Assembly (NCBI GenBank): GCA_031359995.1
Contig: JANMAT010000025.1
Location: 1-21,779, forward strand
Direction: 5' to 3'
DNA: 21,779 bases
Origin: JANMAT01 sp031359995
GTDB taxonomy: Bacteria > Actinomycetota > Acidimicrobiia > Acidimicrobiales > Ilumatobacteraceae
Shown: piece after piece, positions 15,435-21,779 of the stretch
Position numbering within the stretch: the stretch's first letter is position 1
How the letters are laid out: each line of letters opens with the position of its first letter
Notes under the pieces: model-generated
The model's input: only the letters and a program-made list of their open reading frames with translations
Told to the model about the DNA's origin: nothing
Database searches by the model: none
Made by a program: the position numbers and the translations under genes

Positions 15435-16265
15435 ATGACAGGACATGAATCCCAACATACGGGAACCGAGGGCGCCGTGGACTGGTGCCCGTCGTGGGAC
15501 GGCTCGGCCTATGCCGCCAACACCACCCACCACCGGGTGCACGATGCCGCCTTCCTCGACACCTGCCCGCTGCGGCCCACCGACCGCGTGCTCGACATCG
15601 GGTGCGGCTCGGGCGACTTCACCCGAGCCATCGCCGACCAGGTGCCCCACGGCGAGGTCGTGGGCACCGATCCCCAGCCGTCCATGCTCATCGAGGCGGC
15701 GGCCCGCGCCGGTGCCAACCAGCGCTTCGTGGTCGCCCCCGCCCAGCATCTCGGCGACGCGCTCGGCGAAACCGGCGGCTTCGACGTGGCCGTGAGCCGG
15801 GCGGTGTTCCACTGGATCCCCGCGGCCGACACCCCGGCCGCCCACCGCCAGGTCCACGACCAGCTCACCCCGGGCGGCTGGTTCCGCCTCGAATGCGGCG
15901 GTGCCGGCAACATCCCGGCCTCGGTGGCCCTGCTCGACGAGGTGTCGAGTCGCCTGGGCGGGCCCACGTGCCCGTGGAACTTCGCGTCGGCGTCATGGGC
16001 CCTCGACACCCTCGAGCAGGCCGGGTTCGACGTGCGCGCCGGCTTCGTGCGCCTGGTCGCCCAGCGGCGCACGTTCGACATCGACAGCCTGCGCGGCTGG
16101 CTGCACAGCCAGGTGCTGCAGGCCTACACGTCCACCATGGACGAGGACGCGGCGCGCGCCTTCACCGCCGAGGTCGACGGGCGCGTCGGCGAGCTGCGCC
16201 GCGGCGACGGCACCTTCGATCAGACGTGGGTCAGGCTGGACGCGTTGGTGCAGCGCCCGGCCTGA
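15435..16265 (+). CDS. Class I SAM-dependent methyltransferase, trans-aconitate methyltransferase-like
   Basis: This 276-residue cytoplasmic protein has a typical Rossmann-fold methyltransferase core. Motif I is VLDIGCGSG (52-60), the acidic residue binding the SAM ribose is Asp79 in GTDPQPSML, and post-I/motif II features appear as FDVAVSRAVFHWI (116-128) and LTPGGWFRLE (144-153). The FHWI segment and the C-terminal helical part are typical of the trans-aconitate 2-methyltransferase (Tam)-like group, but such proteins have many substrates and none can be read here. The N terminus (1-30) carries WCPSWDGSAYAAN, the usual substrate-cap start. The stop lies 9 bases from the stop of the convergent thiolase gene, so their 3' ends nearly meet. 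The gene is probably transcribed alone. Confidence 0.85.
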   Translation: MTGHESQHTGTEGAVDWCPSWDGSAYAANTTHHRVHDAAFLDTCPLRPTDRVLDIGCGSGDFTRAIADQVPHGEVVGTDPQPSMLIEAAARAGANQRFVVAPAQHLGDALGETGGFDVAVSRAVFHWIPAADTPAAHRQVHDQLTPGGWFRLECGGAGNIPASVALLDEVSSRLGGPTCPWNFASASWALDTLEQAGFDVRAGFVRLVAQRRTFDIDSLRGWLHSQVLQAYTSTMDEDAARAFTAEVDGRVGELRRGDGTFDQTWVRLDALVQRPA

Positions 16266-16274
16266 CCGCGGCCG

Positions 16275-17471
16275 TCAGTCCTTCTCGGACCCCACCACCG
16301 ACACGAAGCTCACGCAGGCGCCAGGTGCACCACCCAGGTTGTGGGTGAGCGCCTTCGTCTTGCCGTTGCCGATGCTCTTGATCTGGCGGGGGCCGGCCTC
16401 GTGGCGCAGCTGCAGCCAGCACTCGAAGAGCATGCGCAGGCCGCTGGCGCCGATGGGGTGGCCGAACGACTTCAGACCACCGTCGGGGTTCACCGGGAGC
16501 TCACCGTCGAGGTCGAAGGTACCGGCCAGCACTTCCTTCCAACCCATGCCGCGCTCGGCGAAGCCGAGGTCCTCCATGAGGACCAGTTCGGTGGGTGTGA
16601 AGCAGTCGTGCACCTCGGCCATGGCCAGTTCGGCGCGCGGGTCGGTGATGCCGGCCTGGGCGTAGGCATCCTCGGCCGAGCGCACGACCTCGGTGAAGCT
16701 CGTGTAGTCGTAGGCGGGGTCGATGGGCCCGGTGGCGGGGCCGGCCACGAACGACAGGGCCTTCACGAAGATCGGGTGATCGGTGTACTTGTAGGCGTCC
16801 TCGGCCCGCACGATGATGGCCGCCGCCGAACCGTCGGACACGCCCGAGCAGTCGAAGATGCCGAGCGGACCGGCCACCAGCGGGCTGCAGGCGATGGTCT
16901 CCTTGGAGACCTCCTTCTTGAACTGCGCACGCGGGTTCAACGCGCCGTTCTTGTGGTTCTTCCACGCGATGCGGGTGAGGACGTCCTTGAGCTCCTGGTC
17001 GTCGACGCCGTACTTGTTGGCGTACGCCGGCGCCAGGAACGAGAACGACGCCGGCGCGGTCACGGTGAGGCCGGTGCCGTCGTTGGCCGGCGCGCTCACC
17101 ACGAGGCCCGAGTAGCCCGAGTCCTTCAGCTTCTCGACGCCGATGGCCATGGCCACGTCGTAGGCGCCACAGGCCACGGCGTAGCAGGCGTTGCGGAACG
17201 CCTCGGAGCCCGTGGCGCAGAAGTTCTCCACATGGGTGACCGGCTTGTGGTCGATCTTCAGAGGGCGGCTGAGGGTGAGGCCCGACAGGCCCGACCCCAT
17301 GGTGCCCAGCCAGAACGCGTCGACGTCGTCGAGCTTGATGCCGGCCGACTCGAGTGCCTCGGACGAGGCCTGGATGAGCAGGTCGTCGGCCGAACGGTCC
17401 CAGTGCTCGCCGAAGGGCGTGCAGCCCATGCCGACGATCGCCACCTGATCACGGATGCCATGCGATGCCAT
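16275..17471 (-). CDS. SCP-x type thiolase (lipid-transfer protein/thiolase family)
   Basis: This 398-residue enzyme belongs to the thiolase superfamily, in the SCP-x/archaeal acetoacetyl-CoA thiolase branch. The nucleophilic cysteine is in FCATGSEAF (Cys85), the HDCFTPTEL segment (288-296) is the branch-typical substitute for the usual NEAFA loop, and the C-terminal motifs are GLKSFGHPIGASG (His338) and HNLGGAPGACVSF (Cys386). All residues needed for thiolytic or Claisen chemistry seem to be in place. Members of this branch work with a DUF35 partner, in archaeal mevalonate synthesis or in steroid side-chain cleavage (Ltp2 with its DUF35 partner). A DUF35 fusion gene lies 68 bases upstream on the same strand, so the two proteins probably form a complex. 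The start is supported by GGAGGG 6 nt upstream. The substrate is unknown. Confidence 0.92.
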   Translation of the reverse strand: MASHGIRDQVAIVGMGCTPFGEHWDRSADDLLIQASSEALESAGIKLDDVDAFWLGTMGSGLSGLTLSRPLKIDHKPVTHVENFCATGSEAFRNACYAVACGAYDVAMAIGVEKLKDSGYSGLVVSAPANDGTGLTVTAPASFSFLAPAYANKYGVDDQELKDVLTRIAWKNHKNGALNPRAQFKKEVSKETIACSPLVAGPLGIFDCSGVSDGSAAAIIVRAEDAYKYTDHPIFVKALSFVAGPATGPIDPAYDYTSFTEVVRSAEDAYAQAGITDPRAELAMAEVHDCFTPTELVLMEDLGFAERGMGWKEVLAGTFDLDGELPVNPDGGLKSFGHPIGASGLRMLFECWLQLRHEAGPRQIKSIGNGKTKALTHNLGGAPGACVSFVSVVGSEKD

Positions 17472-17477
17472 TTGGAT

Positions 17478-17490
17478 CCCTCCGGGAGGG
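17478..17490 (-). promoter_or_regulatory. Ribosome-binding site inside a short palindrome, thiolase gene
   Basis: On the minus strand GGAGGG (17483-17478) lies 6 nt before the thiolase ATG. It is half of the near-perfect palindrome CCCTCC-G-GGAGGG (17478-17490). The loop is very small, but pairing of the outer five bases could mask the site. Confidence 0.5.
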
Positions 17491-17539
17491 TTCGGGCGGC
17501 CCAGCGGGCCGACGCGTGCACGAGTCTACGGGTGCTGCC

Positions 17540-18943
17540 TCACGCCCCCAGCGGGCGTGCCTTCCTGAAGTAGTTGTGGATGCCGTCCTGCGTGTACAGA
17601 CGGCGGAACGTCATGCCGACGCGGGCGCCGATGCGCACCTGGGCCGGGTCGACGTCGGTGAGCTCGCACTGCATGCGACCGCCGCCGTCGAAGTCGATGA
17701 CGGCGGCGACCACGGGCGGGCTCATCGAGTAGGCGAGGCGGTCGATGGTGAACGTGGCGACCGTGGCCTCCACATCGGCCATGCGCTTGATCGTCATCTG
17801 GTCGATGGCGCCCGACTCCATGGACACGCGGCTGGGCGGCAGGTGCACGAACCCGCCCTCGTCGACCGAGCCGTAGAAGGCGTACTTCCACTGGTGCGTG
17901 CGCAAGCTGGGCGGGCCGGCGGGCCGGTCGGGCTCGGGCCGGCGCGGCGGCTCCCGGCGTAGCTCGCCCTTCCACGTGAGGAACTGGGCGTAGGTGAGGC
18001 CGTCGTTGGTGGCGGCGATGCGGTCGCGGACTGACTGGTAGCCGGGCTTGGTCCGGTGGGCCACCAGCGCCTCGGTGGTGCGCCACACCACGACGTCGCA
18101 GCCGTCGGCCAGCACGGCCATGACGATGGTCTGGCCGGGCTCGGCCCGGTCGAGCACGTCGGCGAGCAGGACGCCCCAATGAGCGGCACCGGTGTTGCCG
18201 ACCACGGCGGCGAGGTCGTCGGCCAGTGCCTCGGCACGGGCGCCGACCGCTTTGCGGGCCGCGGTCACGGCGCGGGTCTGCAGGCCCGTGACGATGAGGT
18301 GGTCGATCTCGCCGGGGGCGATGCCGGCCGCCTTCAGCGCCGCGGTGATGGCCTCGTCGGCCAGGGGCAGGTAGGCGAACTCGCCGAAGCGCTCCTCCCA
18401 CTGCTTGGAGAAGGGGTCGCCCGGGGTCCGCCAGCGGTCGGTGAACTCGGCCGTGGCCGAAGCGTTGGCGATGGGCTCGGCGACGGCGCCCTCGTCACCG
18501 AACAGCAGGGCGACGGCGGCGTCGCCACCGTTGGACTCGTCGGCGCCGCCGGGCAGGCCCGAGCGCACGTCGGACAAGATGGCCAGGCCGCGGTTCGCGT
18601 AGGCGGCGAAGCCGGCGCCGAATCCCGAGCGCACACCGCCGATCATGTCGATGGCCGTGACCGACGACGGCAAGGCCATGGCGGCATGGATGGCGTTGGC
18701 GTTCGTCTTGTCGAGGTAGGCCGGTGCCGTGGTGGCGAACCACATCGACGACGGCACCGCCCCGGTCGGGGCCAGGTGCATGGCGATGCGGGTGGCCTCC
18801 ACGCCCATCGAGGTGGTGTCCTCGTCGTAGCTGGCCACGCTGCGCGTACCGCGCCCGCCGCCCGAGCCCAACGTGGCCGTGATGGCGCTGCGCTGCAGCC
18901 GCCAGTACGGCAGGTAGACCCCGTAGCTCACGATGCCGCTCAT
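17540..18943 (-). CDS. HMG-CoA-synthase-like/DUF35 OB-fold fusion lacking expected catalytic residues
   Basis: This 467-residue fusion has two parts. Residues 1-320 follow HMG-CoA synthase/KAS III: GVYLPYWRL (8-16), the GDAAVALLFGD strand-loop (140-150), and GNTGAAHWGVLL (249-260). Residues about 345-467 are a DUF35-type OB fold (VVAAVIDFDGGGRM, TDVDPAQVRIGARV, NYFRKARP). The position that normally holds the nucleophilic cysteine reads IGGVRSGFG (101-109), with no cysteine, and neither the catalytic Glu nor the His is evident (TTAPAY at 71-76, GLQTR at 220-224). The zinc-ribbon cysteines common in DUF35 are also missing (GFVHLPPSRV, 364-373). I use ATG 18943, where similarity begins, not TTG 18988. 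It precedes the thiolase gene by 68 bases, echoing the archaeal thiolase-DUF35-HMGCS complex. It is probably a scaffold or CoA-ester carrier subunit, or an enzyme of altered chemistry. Confidence 0.82.
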   Translation of the reverse strand: MSGIVSYGVYLPYWRLQRSAITATLGSGGGRGTRSVASYDEDTTSMGVEATRIAMHLAPTGAVPSSMWFATTAPAYLDKTNANAIHAAMALPSSVTAIDMIGGVRSGFGAGFAAYANRGLAILSDVRSGLPGGADESNGGDAAVALLFGDEGAVAEPIANASATAEFTDRWRTPGDPFSKQWEERFGEFAYLPLADEAITAALKAAGIAPGEIDHLIVTGLQTRAVTAARKAVGARAEALADDLAAVVGNTGAAHWGVLLADVLDRAEPGQTIVMAVLADGCDVVVWRTTEALVAHRTKPGYQSVRDRIAATNDGLTYAQFLTWKGELRREPPRRPEPDRPAGPPSLRTHQWKYAFYGSVDEGGFVHLPPSRVSMESGAIDQMTIKRMADVEATVATFTIDRLAYSMSPPVVAAVIDFDGGGRMQCELTDVDPAQVRIGARVGMTFRRLYTQDGIHNYFRKARPLGA

Positions 18944-18973
18944 CTGCTGACCCCCCACGCACGGTCGCCACAC

Positions 18974-18996
18974 GCTTGTCGTGCGCAAGCAGTCTA
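18974..18996 (-). promoter_or_regulatory. Candidate promoter and operator for the HMGCS-like/thiolase pair
   Basis: On the minus strand TAGACT (18996-18991) fits a -10 element and gives a start near 18984 with a leader of about 40 nt. The interrupted inverted repeat GCTTG...CAAGC (18974-18990) overlaps that start point and could be a repressor site. A G-rich run ending about 8 nt before ATG 18943 may serve as ribosome-binding site. Confidence 0.35.
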
Positions 18997-19242
18997 CGAT
19001 GCCGGCCCACCACCCTCACCAAACCCACCGACCACCCCGGGCGTGATGACGATGACCTGCCGCGGGTCGTCCACAGGCCCTTGGTGTGACAGTCGTCTCT
19101 CGTATACCCACTGAGCTGGACCGATGGAAACCTTGACCCAGCCCGGTACCACCGAACTCGTGCATTCATATAAGGTTTCTTTAGGACGAGCACAGCCCCC
19201 GGGCTCCGCTCTCCCGCCGAGCAGGGCGCAGACCGAGGAGCC
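18997..19242. other. Divergent intergenic region with AT-rich patch and inverted repeat
   Basis: This stretch separates the minus-strand thiolase unit from the plus-strand lipoprotein. It has no coding potential that I can support. GAAACCTT (19127-19134) and AAGGTTTC (19172-19179) are perfect inverted copies 37 nt apart. The second copy overlaps a -10-like TAAGGT (19171-19176) in an AT-rich patch (19161-19185) that is unusual for this window. Transcription of the lipoprotein would start near 19183, leaving a leader of about 70 nt. Confidence 0.45.
19235..19240 (+). promoter_or_regulatory. Ribosome-binding site for the 19252 lipoprotein gene
   Basis: GAGGAG lies 11 nt before ATG 19252 but only 2 nt before the in-frame GTG at 19243. 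The spacing favours the ATG. Confidence 0.5.
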
Positions 19243-19251
19243 GTGAGCACG

Positions 19252-21779
19252 ATGGGGCAGCATCACCGGAGCGAGCCAGGGCGGGGGTGGCGGACGCCAC
19301 TCACCGTGCTGGCCGCGGTGGGCATCGTCGCGACCGCGTGCTCCGACGGCGGCGGCACGTCCAAGACCGCGTCCAAGAGCCGCGTCCCTTCCACCTCGTC
19401 CACCACGCTCGTCGTGGGCAAGAAGGTGGCCGAGGGCACCATCTCGCAAGTGGCAGCCACCACCTTCGACGTGCCGGGCACCAAGATCAAGGTGTTGATC
19501 CCGCTCGGCTCGGTGAGCAAGGACGCCACCGTCGAGGTCCGCGAAGTCCAGGGTGCACCGAGTGACCTCGGGGCGGTCCAGGTCGGCAGCAACGTCTACG
19601 ACGTCGCCATCAAGAACGGCAAGATCGCTGCGGGCAAGCAGATCTCGATCCAGTTCCCCATCGACACCTCGCGCATCGGCAACGACGACCCGCGCCCCGT
19701 CGGTGGCATGTACGACACGGCCACGGGCTGGCAGCCGGCCACGTCCGACAACAGCCAGGCCGATGCCATCACCGTGTACGCCACCAAGGCGGGCAAGTAC
19801 AGCTGGCTCCACTGGAGCTGGGACAAAGCCGTGCAGACCGGCACCGACACGATCCGCGCCCTCGTGGGGCCGGTGACGCCGCAGCCGGTCACGCTCAAGT
19901 GCGAGGACAGCGACGCCGTCCGCGCCAAGTTCGATGTGGTCGGCTCCACCGGCAGCGCCCTCACGTGGTGCGTCGGCAAGGACGGGGGCACCAACGTGGT
20001 GCGCGTCCTCAACAACGGTGAGGCCCCCCTCGCCATCCGATCGAAGGGCTTCGGCCCGCCGAAGGCCCCCGCGGGCAACATCTTGCTGGACGCGCTGGCC
20101 AAGGCCCTCGTGGCCGAGTGGCAGAAGCCGGTTGACGAGGAGGTCACCGTGGTGACGCCCGGCGACGAGGTCGACTTCCCGATCCTCGACGACGGCAGCA
20201 CCAAGGCGCTGCTGCGGGCCGAGATGAACGGCTTCACCCAGCACTTCGATGCCCTCGGCGCGGCCACCGCCTTTGCCACCGGCTTCTACGCCGGCAGCGC
20301 GGCCACCGCCGTCGACCTGCTGGAGAAGGACAAGACGATCCGTGACGCGGTCATCGCCCAGGTGACCGCCAAGGGTTGCGTGAACGGCCTCGGCGCCGTC
20401 ACCGGGAACAGCTGGGCCACCAAGGACGTCGCCACCTACGTCGGCAAGCTGGTGCTCACCTGCATGGACGCCAAGACGACCCAGCTCGTCACCGACGCCG
20501 TCACCAAACGCACCTCCGGCCTCCGCGCCAGGTTCACGAAGGAACCCCCGGCCCGCACCAGCGAGCAGATCAAGCCGGCGCTGCTCACCGCGCTGAGCCC
20601 GCTGGTGGAGCCCGTCGGTGGCTCCGTCGCCGGCGAGATCACCGTGGCGCCCCGCGGCACCAGCGGCGTCGCCAGCGCCACACCGACCCTCAGCACGGTC
20701 AGCACCCAGCCCACCGTCGAGGTCACCGTGGTGCCCCCCAGCACCACCGCCACCACCGGCGCCACGGCCAGCGGGATCGTGCCGACCACGACCACGCTGC
20801 CGTCGGGTGCCGCCACGACCCGTCCGGCCGGCACCACCACGACCGTGCCCGCCACCACCACCGCCGCGCCGACCACCACGAGCACGGTAAAGGCGACCAC
20901 GACCACGACGGCGGCGCCCGCCACCACGACCACGGTGGCCCCCACAACAACGACCACGGCGCCGCCGACCCCACCGAAGCTGCAGGTCAGTGGAACCTGC
21001 GGCGTCAACGGCGGCGTCATCGCGCTGAGTCTCACGAACTTCGTGAAGGGGTGGAACTACACGGTTTTCACGTGGTCACCGTCAAACGTCTTCGACGCCA
21101 GCTCGGGCCTCGCTACGGTCCCGTCGAGCGCGTTCAACGCCAAATTCTCATGCGTCGACAAGGAGCCGGGTCCCTGGCGGATCGAGATAACCGAGCGGGA
21201 CGCGCTGGCCCCTCCGAGCGTGGTATCACTGACCACTGGAGTACAGAGGTTCACGGTTAGCGTCTTGGACACCCAAGGCGCTTTGGTGTTGCCCGACAAC
21301 CTGCGAGCTGATTTCATGTGCAGCGGCGGTTCGCCTGATTCCCAGCCCGCGGGCGTGCTCCTCCAGACGTTCCGGGTTCCCGCAACCGTTGTCCCCAGTG
21401 GCGTCCCGCAACCCGCTTTCAAGATCAGCGAGATCGGCATCAAGAACACCGAGTCGTTCAGCGGCACGCTGACGCTCATGAAGCCCGGCGTGCCGAACCC
21501 TGTCGTGATCTGGACGACGCCGATCACGGCGGCCGGCAACGACATCACAGTCGCGGTGTCCTACCCCAACGGTTCCGTTGTCGGCAACGACCTACTCACG
21601 CTTCAGCTCAACGAGGTCACGTCGAGCGTGCCAGGCATATCAAAGCTCCTGTTCCGCCACACGGTCGTCGGTACGACCATCGAAAACTCATTCAGCATCT
21701 TGAACGCCTGCCCCGCAGTAAGCACGAACGTCAGCGGAGGCGAGTTTCTTGGCTGGATCAACGGCCAGCTCGTGTCCTC
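19252..21779 (+). CDS. Surface lipoprotein with ZU5-like domain and Thr-rich stalk, 3' end beyond window
   Basis: The frame stays open from ATG 19252 to the window end (842 residues visible). Residues 1-30 are a signal peptide with a lipobox-like IVATA before Cys30. Residues about 55-205 are a ZU5-like domain: VLIPLGSVSKDATVEV, then YATKAGKYSWLHWSW, paralleling the 9312 protein. The middle part repeats that protein's landmarks: GSALTWCVG, the segment AGSAATAVDLLEKD, KGCVNGLGAV and LTCMDAKTTQLV. A Thr-rich stalk spans about 484-579. The next domain (about 580-660) has the same two-cysteine plan (GTCGVNGG, FSCVDKEPG) as the C-terminus of the 9312 protein. Further beta-type sequence continues to the edge, with no counterpart there, and its codons are much less GC-rich at the third position. 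The role is unknown; it is probably a stalked surface protein. GTG 19243 is an alternative start. Confidence 0.85.
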   Translation, partial: MGQHHRSEPGRGWRTPLTVLAAVGIVATACSDGGGTSKTASKSRVPSTSSTTLVVGKKVAEGTISQVAATTFDVPGTKIKVLIPLGSVSKDATVEVREVQGAPSDLGAVQVGSNVYDVAIKNGKIAAGKQISIQFPIDTSRIGNDDPRPVGGMYDTATGWQPATSDNSQADAITVYATKAGKYSWLHWSWDKAVQTGTDTIRALVGPVTPQPVTLKCEDSDAVRAKFDVVGSTGSALTWCVGKDGGTNVVRVLNNGEAPLAIRSKGFGPPKAPAGNILLDALAKALVAEWQKPVDEEVTVVTPGDEVDFPILDDGSTKALLRAEMNGFTQHFDALGAATAFATGFYAGSAATAVDLLEKDKTIRDAVIAQVTAKGCVNGLGAVTGNSWATKDVATYVGKLVLTCMDAKTTQLVTDAVTKRTSGLRARFTKEPPARTSEQIKPALLTALSPLVEPVGGSVAGEITVAPRGTSGVASATPTLSTVSTQPTVEVTVVPPSTTATTGATASGIVPTTTTLPSGAATTRPAGTTTTVPATTTAAPTTTSTVKATTTTTAAPATTTTVAPTTTTTAPPTPPKLQVSGTCGVNGGVIALSLTNFVKGWNYTVFTWSPSNVFDASSGLATVPSSAFNAKFSCVDKEPGPWRIEITERDALAPPSVVSLTTGVQRFTVSVLDTQGALVLPDNLRADFMCSGGSPDSQPAGVLLQTFRVPATVVPSGVPQPAFKISEIGIKNTESFSGTLTLMKPGVPNPVVIWTTPITAAGNDITVAVSYPNGSVVGNDLLTLQLNEVTSSVPGISKLLFRHTVVGTTIENSFSILNACPAVSTNVSGGEFLGWINGQLVS
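20701..20990 (+). repeat. Low-complexity Thr-rich codon stretch (surface stalk)
   Basis: ACC and ACG codons dominate, in runs such as TTTTT interrupted by AAP, VPA and VAP. The stretch matches the stalk position of the 9312 protein but is richer in Thr and poorer in Pro. No fixed DNA unit repeats. Confidence 0.8.

Noticed and set aside
18944..18988. TTG start at 18988 for the HMGCS-like fusion
   Set aside because: The added 15 residues resemble nothing, and the TTG lies almost on the -10 element; ATG 18943 matches the family start.
20701..20990. Thr-codon-rich stretch considered as a CRISPR or minisatellite
   Set aside because: No constant repeat-spacer unit; it reads through as a Thr-rich stalk in frame.

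Overview
The window is very GC-rich, with almost all codons ending in G or C. It uses GTG as well as ATG starts and carries several actinobacterial-type genes: a mycobacterial-style histidinol-phosphatase, a split lysyl-phosphatidylglycerol synthase, Tat- and lipobox-exported surface proteins with Thr/Pro-rich stalks, and tandem surface repeats ending in a D-V-x-G-W-Y/F motif. I infer a high-GC actinobacterium, most likely of the class Acidimicrobiia. This rests on gene style only, not on a marker gene.

Layout. Bases 2-2542 hold the 3' part of a phosphoenolpyruvate carboxylase gene cut by the window edge. Bases 2592-5824 hold an overlapping pair that together resemble MprF/LysX-type lipid aminoacylation: a flippase-like membrane protein, then a membrane-bound lysyl-phosphatidylglycerol synthase with a rhomboid-like C-terminal membrane domain. 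A 421-base gene-free, hairpin-rich stretch follows. Bases 6246-9225 encode a Tat-exported CotA-like multicopper oxidase and a four-helix membrane protein.

Bases 9312-15363 are mainly a cell-surface block: a lipoprotein with a ZU5-like domain and a Thr/Pro stalk, a convergent M23 peptidase with surface repeats, histidinol-phosphatase hisN, and a TIG-like protein with three of the same repeats. A class I methyltransferase follows at 15435-16265. On the minus strand, 18943-16275 is a two-gene unit: a non-canonical HMG-CoA-synthase-like/DUF35 fusion followed by an SCP-x type thiolase. At 19252 a second lipoprotein, paralogous to the one at 9312, runs off the right edge.

How the genes fit together. 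At least five products are exported or surface-anchored and two more modify or sit in the membrane, so the region is dominated by envelope functions, with central-metabolism genes between them. The two items I rate highest are the thiolase plus HMGCS-like/DUF35 unit, whose HMGCS-like half appears to lack its catalytic residues, and the pair of paralogous stalked lipoproteins that flank the region and recruit different C-terminal modules. Several genes (2592, 9312, 12911 minus, 13007, 15435) have a -10-like hexamer exactly 6 nt before the start codon, which suggests leaderless transcripts and helps fix the starts. I saw no tRNA, rRNA, CRISPR array, transposase, integrase or phage gene.
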